Source of the DNA: an uncultured Lachnospiraceae bacterium
Lineage (GTDB): Bacteria; Bacillota; Clostridia; Lachnospirales; Lachnospiraceae
NCBI GenBank assembly: GCA_947643615.1
Contig: CANRWO010000030.1
Coordinates: 1-39,714 of the forward strand
Length of the DNA stretch: 39,714 bases
Direction: 5' to 3'
The translations under genes and the position numbers were made by a program. Within the stretch, counting starts at the first letter, position 1. Each line of letters opens with the position of its first letter. The notes beneath the pieces are model-generated. The model ran no database searches. It was not told the DNA's origin and saw nothing but the letters and a program-made list of their open reading frames with translations. This document shows, piece after piece, positions 24,644 to 32,341 of this stretch.

Positions 24644-26068
24644 ATGAAAGACATATCAAATCAAAACAGAAAAAAACGGATAAAAGCAGCCTCTATCGCT
24701 GTCATAGCCTCCGGCTGCCTGATCCTTATCCTTACTTATTTTATATCAGGCAAGCTGCAGCGGCAAGATTACCGGCAGATTGCCTCCACAGAATACGATA
24801 CCGTATTCCTTTCCATGTATCCCACAGATACTTACCGGGAAGAAGATTATTCTTATTATAGAGGGATGACCCTTTTCAAGTCAGCCTACCGCATCCCTTC
24901 CCTGTCGGTGTTAAAAGATTATATGTGGCAGATTGCCAAATCCGGCAACCAGGTCACCACCGCTTACCTGGGAATACGCCCGGAATCGGTGGATCCGGCC
25001 AAATTGCAGGATCTTCTTCGCCGTTATCCCAATATCTTATTTGAGATCGTACTGCCCTATCCTTCCGGAGGGTACTGGCAGTCCCTCTCCCAAAAAGAAT
25101 ACGAGAACACATTGGCATCTTACCGGGATTTCCTTACTGCCATTCCGAATATCCCGGAAGCGAATTTTTACTTTTTCGGATCCCAGGAATGGCTCATCGC
25201 CAACCCCGGAAATTATGTGGATGACTGGTCGTTAAACGAAGACATCGCCAGGATGGTTATGACCCACAGCGACGCGGGGCACAGCTTCCTGGTGACGGCG
25301 GACAATGCCTCCGACTATGCCCAGGCGCTGGAAACCCTGACCCTATCCCTGCGCACCTCTCCCCGGACATACCCTGACCTGTCGGATCACTGCATCGTTT
25401 TTTTCGGTGACAGCGTTATCGGGAACTACACCGACAGCACGTCCATCCCGGGAGTAGTGTCAGGACTCACCGGGGCGGAAGTTTACAACTGCGGTTACGG
25501 GGGGAACAGCGCCGCCCTTTCACCGGACGCACCGATCTCCCTGCCGGGTATCACGGAAGCCTTCTTCCGGAAAGACCTGTCCGTGCTCCCCAGTGACAAA
25601 CAGGTATACGCCGGGATCGCTTCCTATCTGGAAAACGACCCTTCCGGAAAAGCCACCTGCTTTGTAATCAGTTACGGCCTGAACGACTATTTTTCCGGCT
25701 ATCCTATCTCTTCCGAAGACCCCTACGACATCACTACTTACAGCGGAGCCGTTCGGGTAGCGGTAAACCTCATACGGGAAAATGCCCCGGATGCCCGGAT
25801 TATCCTTTGCACCCCAACCTTCGCCGCCATCTTTGAGAACGGCACAGAACCCCACGGCGCAGACGGTTCCGTTTTGACAGACTATGTGGACACCATCCTC
25901 TCCCTGTCCCGTGAGCTTCAAACCGAAGTCCTTGACAACTATCACCAACTGGGGATTACCCCCGAAAATCAGGGACAATACCTGGCTGACCAGGTCCACC
26001 CCAACGACCTGGGGCGCTACCTGATCGGTACAAACCTCAGCAATATGCTGCAGAATGTACCGCAGTAA
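24644..26068 (+). CDS. SGNH-family hydrolase with a novel N-terminal domain
   Basis: A 474-residue protein starting at ATG 24644 with GGAAAGG 8 nt upstream. A membrane anchor (about residues 17-36) is followed by a domain of about 190 residues (45-235) that I do not recognise. The SGNH domain follows, with block I FFGDSVIG (Ser257), a GGNSAA oxyanion segment, block III SYGLNDY, and block V ADQVHPND (Asp449/His452). All catalytic residues are present and would face outward. Likely roles are deacetylation or acyl transfer on surface glycan. It is a lone plus-strand gene between two minus-strand operons and diverges from the first. The N-terminal domain contains paired YP, YLGIRPE and NFYFFGSQEW segments and might bind substrate. 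Confidence 0.85.
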   Translation: MKDISNQNRKKRIKAASIAVIASGCLILILTYFISGKLQRQDYRQIASTEYDTVFLSMYPTDTYREEDYSYYRGMTLFKSAYRIPSLSVLKDYMWQIAKSGNQVTTAYLGIRPESVDPAKLQDLLRRYPNILFEIVLPYPSGGYWQSLSQKEYENTLASYRDFLTAIPNIPEANFYFFGSQEWLIANPGNYVDDWSLNEDIARMVMTHSDAGHSFLVTADNASDYAQALETLTLSLRTSPRTYPDLSDHCIVFFGDSVIGNYTDSTSIPGVVSGLTGAEVYNCGYGGNSAALSPDAPISLPGITEAFFRKDLSVLPSDKQVYAGIASYLENDPSGKATCFVISYGLNDYFSGYPISSEDPYDITTYSGAVRVAVNLIRENAPDARIILCTPTFAAIFENGTEPHGADGSVLTDYVDTILSLSRELQTEVLDNYHQLGITPENQGQYLADQVHPNDLGRYLIGTNLSNMLQNVPQ

Positions 26069-26134
26069 ACGAAGTATCTGCCCTTGACGGCATTCATCAA
26101 AGCACCCTTTCTTTTTCAAGGAAATCAATCAGGC

Positions 26135-26159
26135 GCTCTATCAGTCTATCTGATAGAGC
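26135..26159. terminator. Perfect 10-bp inverted repeat between convergent genes
   Basis: GCTCTATCAG, a 5-nt loop and CTGATAGAGC form a perfect hairpin. It overlaps the stop codon and last codons of the minus-strand gene at 26141-27766 and lies about 70 bp after the plus-strand stop at 26068. There is no strong U-run on either strand, so it may act as a weak bidirectional terminator or a 3'-end stabiliser. Confidence 0.4.
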
Positions 26160-27766
26160 ACCATGTCTTCATCCCTGTTCAATTCCCTATATCCGGCCTC
26201 ATGGCACAGCCTGTCCACCTGGCCTCCGGCAAGTCCCGCAATATAACCGCACTGCAGCTCCCGGAAATGCTCCGCCACATATTCCATCTCACAGCAGCTG
26301 ATGCCGAATCCCTCGGGAAGAGCATACAAAAGCTGCCATTTCACACTCTTACTTGTCTCCGGTTCCCAGTATACCCATATCACGGAATTCTCATAACCCG
26401 GGGATGCCTCCGGATCCAGCTTCATGGCATCTGCCAGGTTATCCCTCCAGCTTTCTACCTGCTCCGCCCTCTGTTCCTCTATAAAGGGCACCTGATAGTC
26501 GTACGGGTCCAGGGCCATGTACGAATAAAAATAAGCAAACGCCGCGCCTATGGCCACCGCCTTTTTATAAAACTTTGTCTCCAAAGCTCCCACAATGAAA
26601 ACCCCCGCCGCCATAAAAGTCAGCAGATGTTTGCTACCCTCCGTGAGCTTATACATCAAAAGCAAGGCAAACAGCATTGCCACAAGGCTGACTGCAAAGT
26701 GTACTTCAATGGTCAGCTGCTTCCCCAGCGTCTTCATGTTTTTGGCATCTTCCGCCGATTCAAGGCCCTCCGTCCGGCGCCTTCTTATCCGCCTCAGGGA
26801 GAGGAAATCCTTCACGCTCTGGCCCAGCATCACCAGCAACATAATCAGATATCCGGCAAAAAACGCCCCTGACGCCAGGCCGGTCCGGAATCCCTGCACC
26901 GTATGCCCTTTGAAATCCGCCGCCATATAATACAGCTTCCCGAAAGTATACCGGATCCCCCCCAGCAACCCTTCCTCAAAAAATGCATCCACCCAGTCCG
27001 TAAAGAACAGCGGGGCGAAATATTCTGCCCCCAGATAGTGCTTGATAGCTGCATAGGCTGCCAAAACAACCCCAAATACAACACCGGAGCAGGCGACCCC
27101 TTTCCACCCCCTCTTCCTGGCCCACAGCCAGGCAGGGAGCAGCATAAACAAGAGCATGTAAGGACGCATCAGCGTCATCAATCCGGCCAGTGCAAATAAG
27201 ATGGCCAGCTTGTATGTCTTTTCCCTGTCCAAGTAATTAAAGGCCAGGCTGTAGAAGACGATCAGCAGGCTGAAGCAGATCACCTCCGGCATCACCGACA
27301 GCATATACCGCACAAAAGGAGTGTACAGGCAAAAAAGCAGCGCCGTTATCCCCAGACGCTTCCAGTCCGGCCGCACCAGCCAGACAAACAGAAAGCAGGC
27401 AGCCGTCATCAGCAGGATATTGCAGATCACCGGGGACATCATATTCCACCCAAACAAAAATCCCCAGATGATCCACGGAAAGACCAAAACAGGACTCCAG
27501 GCCGCAAAAGACAGCTTCAGGGCATGGCTCTCGTTAAATCCGAAATATCCCTGGGGATATCCGTAATTCACAATGCCCTCCACCTGCTTATAATAAAACA
27601 ATTCATCATTCCACTGGGAACAGGGAAGATAGACCTCCGATATGCCCCTGCCCTGCATAGCGCAGTATACCAGGCAGCAAATCACCGGCAGAAGTGCCAG
27701 CAGTACCGCTTTTATCAGCGTCAGATATCTCTTGTCCCGTTTCCACCAATCTATCAACCTGTCCAT
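26141..27766 (-). CDS. Polytopic membrane protein, probable GT-C glycosyltransferase
   Basis: A 541-residue protein starting at ATG 27766, with AAGGGG 6 nt upstream. The first span (about 18-38) is followed by a loop with SQWNDELFYYKQVEGI; the Asp-Glu pair in that position is the GT-C active-site pattern. About ten spans follow, with a middle cytoplasmic loop (RIRRRRTEG) and a soluble C-terminal domain of about 120 residues. It is the last gene of the second minus-strand operon, 30 bp after a GtrB-like gene that could make its lipid-linked donor. The exact family is not recognised, and the transferred sugar is unknown. Confidence 0.7.
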   Translation of the reverse strand: MDRLIDWWKRDKRYLTLIKAVLLALLPVICCLVYCAMQGRGISEVYLPCSQWNDELFYYKQVEGIVNYGYPQGYFGFNESHALKLSFAAWSPVLVFPWIIWGFLFGWNMMSPVICNILLMTAACFLFVWLVRPDWKRLGITALLFCLYTPFVRYMLSVMPEVICFSLLIVFYSLAFNYLDREKTYKLAILFALAGLMTLMRPYMLLFMLLPAWLWARKRGWKGVACSGVVFGVVLAAYAAIKHYLGAEYFAPLFFTDWVDAFFEEGLLGGIRYTFGKLYYMAADFKGHTVQGFRTGLASGAFFAGYLIMLLVMLGQSVKDFLSLRRIRRRRTEGLESAEDAKNMKTLGKQLTIEVHFAVSLVAMLFALLLMYKLTEGSKHLLTFMAAGVFIVGALETKFYKKAVAIGAAFAYFYSYMALDPYDYQVPFIEEQRAEQVESWRDNLADAMKLDPEASPGYENSVIWVYWEPETSKSVKWQLLYALPEGFGISCCEMEYVAEHFRELQCGYIAGLAGGQVDRLCHEAGYRELNRDEDMVLYQID

Positions 27767-27796
27767 CCAGAACCCCTTCCGATCCTCTCACCTCTG

Positions 27797-28795
27797 TCAG
27801 GGCGTTTCTCTGCCCTGCTCCCCATCCTCTTTCCCGCATCCCTCCGGCTCCTGGCCCGGCTCCGCCTTGCCCCTGCCGGTCTTTTCCCTGATCACATACT
27901 GAGGGGAATTGTTCAAGCTGATGTAAATGCGGCCGATATACTCTCCAATCATTCCCAGCATGAGCATGATCATCCCTCCAAAGAAGACAATGGCTGCCAT
28001 GGTGGAGCTGAAGCCTATGGGCACCTCAGGGTTCACCCACCTCTTTATAATGGTATAGATCCCATACAGAAATCCTGCCACTGCACTGAATCCGCCCATG
28101 CAGGTAGCGATGCGCAGCGGCTTCACGGAAAATGCCGTAAACCCGTTAAACCACAGTCCCATCAGTTTCTTTAAAGTGTAACCGGAAGTCCCCTCCTCGC
28201 GGTCCCGGTGGTCCACCGGCACATTGGTGATATTTTTCGTGGCCCGGAGCACCAGTCCGATCACATAGGGATACGAATTCCTGTATCGGACCATATCCTC
28301 CACCACAAACCGCTTCACCGCAAAGTAACTGGACACATACAGGTGTGCGGGTTTGTCCAGCATCACACGGGCCATCAGTTCATTGATCCTGCTGCCCACA
28401 TTGCGGAACGCGGAATGGTGCTTATGGCCGTATTTTGCATAGACCGCATCATAGCCTTCTTCCAGCTTGTCCAAGAGCCTGTCCACCTGGTCCGCAGGGG
28501 TCTGCCCGTCATCGTCCAGGCAAACCACGTAATCGCCGGAGGACTGCCTGAGTCCCGCCATCAGAGCCGCATGCTGCCCGAAATTTTTGGCAAAGCCGAT
28601 TCCCTTGATATTTTCCTGTACCCGGCACAACTGCCGTATGGTCTCCATAGTATTGTCGGGTGAGCAATCGTTGACCAGTATGATCTCATATTCATATTGG
28701 CTCAATTCCCTCATTTTCCCATTGATCTCTTCCACTACATGGGGAAGCGTATGCTCCGACCTGTAGCAGGGGATCACAAAGCTTAATTTCTTCAT
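27797..28795 (-). CDS. Polyprenyl-phosphate glycosyltransferase, GtrB/ArnC-like GT2
   Basis: A 332-residue protein starting at ATG 28795 with GAGGG 6 nt upstream. The GT-A domain has KLSFVIPCYRSEHTLPHVV, ILVNDCSPDNT, AKNFGQHAALMAGL and the metal site LDDDGQTP. Two C-terminal spans lead to GEYIGRIYISLNNSPQYVIREK, as in ArnC/GtrB enzymes. A hydrophilic Gly/Glu-rich tail of about 25 residues follows and is not family-conserved. By family it makes an undecaprenyl-phosphate sugar; ArnC-like members use amino sugars, which fits the aminotransferase and acetyltransferase genes immediately upstream in the operon, though this is inference. Confidence 0.85.
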   Translation of the reverse strand: MKKLSFVIPCYRSEHTLPHVVEEINGKMRELSQYEYEIILVNDCSPDNTMETIRQLCRVQENIKGIGFAKNFGQHAALMAGLRQSSGDYVVCLDDDGQTPADQVDRLLDKLEEGYDAVYAKYGHKHHSAFRNVGSRINELMARVMLDKPAHLYVSSYFAVKRFVVEDMVRYRNSYPYVIGLVLRATKNITNVPVDHRDREEGTSGYTLKKLMGLWFNGFTAFSVKPLRIATCMGGFSAVAGFLYGIYTIIKRWVNPEVPIGFSSTMAAIVFFGGMIMLMLGMIGEYIGRIYISLNNSPQYVIREKTGRGKAEPGQEPEGCGKEDGEQGRETP

Positions 28796-28808
28796 CCACA
28801 CATCCCTC

Positions 28809-28851
28809 TGCGTGCTTCAGCACGCATACCAATGCATGCCTCGGCATACAT
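28809..28851. repeat. Two tandem small hairpins between operon genes
   Basis: TGCGTGC-TTCA-GCACGCA (28809-28826) is a perfect 7-bp stem. ATGCATGCC-TC-GGCATACAT (28832-28851) is a 9-bp stem with one wobble pair. The two look like diverged copies of one palindrome. They lie between the GNAT gene and the GtrB-like gene. Confidence 0.5.
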
Positions 28852-28885
28852 CTCTCTGTTTTATCTGCAGCAGCTACACATCATT

Positions 28886-29422
28886 TCACGGCCCAACATT
28901 ATCCGAAACTGCCGCCATCCATTGAATATCACGATATTTTCCGTCAATCCGGACGTCGTCCCTCAAAAGGCCCTCCCTGGCAAACCCTGCCTTCTCGTAA
29001 CTGCGTATGGCTTGAAGGTTATCGGAATAGACTCGCAGATAAATGCGGTGCAGCTTTTCTTCCTCGAAGCAGTACCGCAGCATCAGCCTGGCCGCCGCGG
29101 TACCCACGCCCCTTCCTCTGGCACCGTCTTCCCCAATGAAGATCCCGTATTCCGCCTTATTATGCACCCTGTCAATGTCCCGGATATAGACGGAACCAAA
29201 GGGCGTGTCCGTGAGCAAATCACAGATGATCATCTGCACCACCTGCCCTGTCTCTACTTTATTTCTGACCCAATCCTCATGCCCTTCCCTGGTAAACAAT
29301 TCCTGATAGATGAAATTTTTCCGCACAAAATCCTTGTTCCGCCATGCTACGATCAAGTCCGTATCTGCCGCCGTCATCAGGCGCAGATAGATCCCTGCCG
29401 CTTCGTCCCTATACTCCTTCAT
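28886..29422 (-). CDS. GNAT-family N-acetyltransferase, probably amino-sugar specific
   Basis: A 178-residue GNAT protein starting at ATG 29422, which overlaps the aminotransferase stop as ATGA. The acetyl-CoA-binding motif A is visible as GARGRGVGTAAARLML (Q/RxxGxG/A type), followed by HRIYLRVYSDNLQAIRSYEKAGF. The N-terminal part IVAWRNKDFVRKNF resembles sugar-N-acetyltransferases of the PseH/WecD groups. Coupling to the aminotransferase strongly suggests that it acylates that enzyme's amino-sugar product. Whether it could also supply the PseH step for the pse genes in the other operon cannot be decided from sequence alone. A long in-frame extension upstream lies inside the aminotransferase gene and is not used. 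Confidence 0.82.
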   Translation of the reverse strand: MKEYRDEAAGIYLRLMTAADTDLIVAWRNKDFVRKNFIYQELFTREGHEDWVRNKVETGQVVQMIICDLLTDTPFGSVYIRDIDRVHNKAEYGIFIGEDGARGRGVGTAAARLMLRYCFEEEKLHRIYLRVYSDNLQAIRSYEKAGFAREGLLRDDVRIDGKYRDIQWMAAVSDNVGP

Positions 29423-30534
29423 TCGCCTTCCCGTTTCCAGCCGTTGCACAATTGGATCACTCTGGAAACCTCCTCTTCTCTCATCTCCGGGAACAGAGGC
29501 AGGGTAACACAATGCTCTGCCAGGTATTCCGCATTGGGGCAGTCGCCCTTTTTATAACCCAGATGCCCATAGGCTTTCTGGAGATGGCAGGGGACGGGAT
29601 AATGCATATTGCACTCCACATCCGCTGCCGCCATATATTCCATAAATCCGTCCCTGTCCTCCACCGTGACCACAAACAGATGGAACACAGGATCCGTGTT
29701 TTCAGGATGCCGCTGCATATTGATCAGGGGATTTGTGATTTCCTTCAAATACCGGCGGCCGATCTCCCGCCTCCTTGCAGTCCAGGCGGGCAGGTATTTC
29801 AGGCTGACGCTCAGCACCGCTCCCTGTATCCCCTCCAGGCGGTAATTGTAACCCACTTCATCATGGTAATACCTCACATCACATCCCTGGTTCTTCAGCC
29901 TGTCTATGTGCTTATAATAATCTTCCCTATGGCAGGTAACGCTCCCCCCTTCGCCAAAGGCATAGAGGTTCTTTCCCGGATAAAAGCTGAAACAACCAAG
30001 CTCCCCAAGGGTACCCACATTCCTGCCCTCGTACGTTGCCCCGTGGGCCTGGGCACAGTCTTCCACCACAAACAGGCCATGCTTTTCGGCCACCTCCCGC
30101 ACACCCGCATAGTCAAAAGGCTGCCCGTAGAGATGGACCCCGATGATCCCCCTGGTCTTAGCCGTGACCTTGGCCTCCAGCGCCTCCGGGTCAATCTCCC
30201 ATGTGTCGGCGGTGCAGTCCGCAAACACCGGCGTGGCCCCGGTGTATGTCACTCCCCACGCCGTGGCAATGTAAGTGTTGGCGGGCACGATCACTTCGTC
30301 CCCGGGCCCCACCCCCAACGCAAGCATGGCAAGATGCAGGGCGGAGGTCCCGTTATTTACGCCGCTGGCATATTCCGTCCCCACATAAGCGGCAAATTCC
30401 CTGTCAAATGCATCCGCATATTTGCCGCCGGAAAAAGCCGTCTCCCGGCATACGGCAGCAATGGCTTCCTGATATTCCCGCTTATGCGCCTCGTAATCCC
30501 TTTTCAGGTCAATCCTTTTGATATGTGCACCCAT
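29419..30534 (-). CDS. DegT-family sugar aminotransferase (FdtB/QdtB-like)
   Basis: A 371-residue PLP enzyme starting at ATG 30534 with GGAGG 6 nt upstream. Signatures include GVNNGTSALHLAMLALG, GDEVIVPANTYIATAWGV, GVHLYGQPFDY, VEDCAQAHGATYEG and the PLP-lysine segment FSFYPGKNLYAFGEGG. The C-terminus has ECNMHYPVPCHLQKAYGHLG. These fit the clade that makes dTDP-3-amino-3,6-dideoxyhexoses (FdtB/QdtB/DesV) better than WecE or PseC. The product would be an amino sugar for the coupled GNAT acetyltransferase. The required 3,4-ketoisomerase and the dehydratase are not in the window, so the exact sugar is open. Confidence 0.82.
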   Translation of the reverse strand: MGAHIKRIDLKRDYEAHKREYQEAIAAVCRETAFSGGKYADAFDREFAAYVGTEYASGVNNGTSALHLAMLALGVGPGDEVIVPANTYIATAWGVTYTGATPVFADCTADTWEIDPEALEAKVTAKTRGIIGVHLYGQPFDYAGVREVAEKHGLFVVEDCAQAHGATYEGRNVGTLGELGCFSFYPGKNLYAFGEGGSVTCHREDYYKHIDRLKNQGCDVRYYHDEVGYNYRLEGIQGAVLSVSLKYLPAWTARRREIGRRYLKEITNPLINMQRHPENTDPVFHLFVVTVEDRDGFMEYMAAADVECNMHYPVPCHLQKAYGHLGYKKGDCPNAEYLAEHCVTLPLFPEMREEEVSRVIQLCNGWKREGE

Positions 30535-30558
30535 GCCCTTCCTCCAGTCCCGTTGACA

Positions 30559-31284
30559 TTAAATATTTTTCTTAATATAAAACTCTTTGAACAGCCTCGC
30601 AATCTGTACCAGATAGTTGCAGACAGTTTTGAAAACCTTTACGGTAGTGTTATAATCCTCCTGCCATTCCACAGGATAGTCCAGTATCTTCACTCCACGT
30701 TTCTCCGCCCGGAGCAGGAACTCAATCATATAGAACCAGCCATTGTCCTGGCTGCACCCCTCCACAAGGGAAAGCGCCGTCTCCCTGCGGACAAAGGTGA
30801 AACCGCAGATTGCGTCTGTTGACTTCATCTTTAAGAACAGCTTTAACAGCACCAGAAGTCCCTGGGACGTGACCTTACGGTACCACTTCCTCCCCCGGGT
30901 ATCGGATTCCTTTGCAAAACGGCTTCCGTTAATGTATTCCACTTCAGGGCGGTTCTTAAAGATATGGATGGCCTCACCCAGGTGCTTGATATTCGTGGAA
31001 AGGTCTATGTCCATATAACCCACTATTTCACCCCGGCCAAGCTCCACGCCTCTTCTGAAAGCGGCGCCCACTCCCCGGACATTAATGCGTTCATACCGGA
31101 CCTGCCCATACTTTTGGCAGAGTGTTTCGGCAATCTGCGGGGTCTCATCCTCCGACCCGTTATCCACGATTACGATCTCATAATCGGAGAAAGAAATCTT
31201 CTCCAGATATTCTACTGTCCTGGTAATTCCGTTTTCCAGCCGCAGCCGCTCATTCAATACAGGGAAAATAATCGTCAATATCAT
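30559..31284 (-). CDS. Family-2 glycosyltransferase, DPM1-like
   Basis: A 241-residue protein starting at ATG 31284, which overlaps the preceding gene's stop as ATGA. The frame extends about 50 codons further upstream within the previous gene, but the GT2 domain begins right at MILTIIFPVLNERLRL. Further motifs are IVDNGSEDET, RGVGAAFRRGVELGRGEI and the metal site MDIDLSTN. No C-terminal membrane span is seen, although the C-terminus is hydrophobic and basic (YLVQIARLFKEFYIKKNI) and may attach to the membrane. It could be a polyprenyl-phosphate sugar synthase or another cytoplasmic transferase. It is clearly part of the second operon, 24 bp before the aminotransferase gene. Confidence 0.8.
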   Translation of the reverse strand: MILTIIFPVLNERLRLENGITRTVEYLEKISFSDYEIVIVDNGSEDETPQIAETLCQKYGQVRYERINVRGVGAAFRRGVELGRGEIVGYMDIDLSTNIKHLGEAIHIFKNRPEVEYINGSRFAKESDTRGRKWYRKVTSQGLLVLLKLFLKMKSTDAICGFTFVRRETALSLVEGCSQDNGWFYMIEFLLRAEKRGVKILDYPVEWQEDYNTTVKVFKTVCNYLVQIARLFKEFYIKKNI

Positions 31285-32243
31285 TGTGTCAGCTTTTCTA
31301 CTCCTTCTATTACATACCGCTGTTTCTTGAAACCCATGTTCAACAGCACGGACAGATACTTCAGCACCAGCGTCAGCATAATGGACATCATGAAAAACCC
31401 GAATGCCATCAGCATCATAATGGACAGCCATCCTTCCACAGGGCGTACCTTGCTGAAAATAGACCAGATCAGATAAACGAACATGATCACCAGGGCCCCC
31501 AGCAGGACGGCGCTGACCGTCATGGACAGCTTTTCCAGCACATTGGTAAAAATAATAATGGTATCTGCCGCCAGAGTGCTCCTGCTGCCCCTCTCCTCAC
31601 GGTTTCTGCTCCTGCCTGCGGCCTCTTTCAAGTTGTCATACACAATGGTATCCGTTTTCAAACCGCTGTTCATATACATTGCCTTACGGTACGGCACATA
31701 GGTATTCATCTGGTTGACCCTGTTCACCGCACGCCTGGACACCACCCGGAAACGTTCCTGGCGGATCTTTGCCTGGTACCTGCTTCCCCAGTTGTACACC
31801 GCATAAAACAGCCTGGAAGTAAAAGACACCCCATGCCTGGGCGCAGCTGCCACCACATCATAACCCTGCAGCGCCCTGTGGTACACTTCCATGATCAGGG
31901 ACGGCTCATAATCCAGCCTGCAGCTGTCAAATTCAAACAGGAAATCACCTACCGCCAGGTCGCACCCTGCATTCATGGCACATTCCACACCCTGATAATA
32001 ACTGAGGTTGACCAGGCTGACCACAGGATTCTGCCTGCTTTCCGCGGAAAATGCCCTGACCTGCTCTATGGTGTTATCCGTGCATCCGTCATTGACGCAT
32101 ACCACCTCATACTTTTCAAAATGTTCCTGCATCACCCGGCATACCTGCCCCAGGAAATTTTGGACCGAATCCGACTCGTTGTGCAGATATACCACACAGG
32201 AGACGAAGTTTTTCTCTTTGTTCTGTAACATATTTATACCCAT
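31281..32243 (-). CDS. Family-2 glycosyltransferase with two C-terminal membrane spans
   Basis: A 320-residue protein; the likely start is ATG 32243 with AAGG nearby, and ATG 32231 is also possible. The N-terminal domain has FVSCVVYLHNESDSV, VCVNDGCTDNT and NLSYYQGVECAMNAGCDLA. The expected DXD site reads FEFDSCRLDY, so the metal site is unusual. Two spans (about 225-250 and 260-290) follow, as in GtrB/YfdH-type enzymes. The probable role is synthesis of a lipid-linked sugar, but divergence at the catalytic site leaves open that it is specialised or inactive. It is coupled by ATGA overlap to the next GT2. Confidence 0.75.
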   Translation of the reverse strand: MGINMLQNKEKNFVSCVVYLHNESDSVQNFLGQVCRVMQEHFEKYEVVCVNDGCTDNTIEQVRAFSAESRQNPVVSLVNLSYYQGVECAMNAGCDLAVGDFLFEFDSCRLDYEPSLIMEVYHRALQGYDVVAAAPRHGVSFTSRLFYAVYNWGSRYQAKIRQERFRVVSRRAVNRVNQMNTYVPYRKAMYMNSGLKTDTIVYDNLKEAAGRSRNREERGSRSTLAADTIIIFTNVLEKLSMTVSAVLLGALVIMFVYLIWSIFSKVRPVEGWLSIMMLMAFGFFMMSIMLTLVLKYLSVLLNMGFKKQRYVIEGVEKLTQ

Positions 32244-32341
32244 GCCCTTCCCGCATGCTTTCCCCACACGGGAATAACCCTTTCCATTCCGCTTCTACAT
32301 TTTGTTTTGGGACTGCCCTGTCCCGCAGTACGCAGCCTGCT

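Noticed and set aside
29419..30534. Assignment of the aminotransferase as PseC
   Set aside because: HLYGQ, AQAHGA and FYPGKNL segments fit FdtB/QdtB-type 3-aminotransferases better; the PseC-type signatures I would expect are not seen.
31285..31431. About 49 extra N-terminal codons of the GT2 at 30559-31284
   Set aside because: They lie inside the preceding GT2 gene in another frame, and the catalytic domain starts at ATG 31284, which forms an ATGA overlap.
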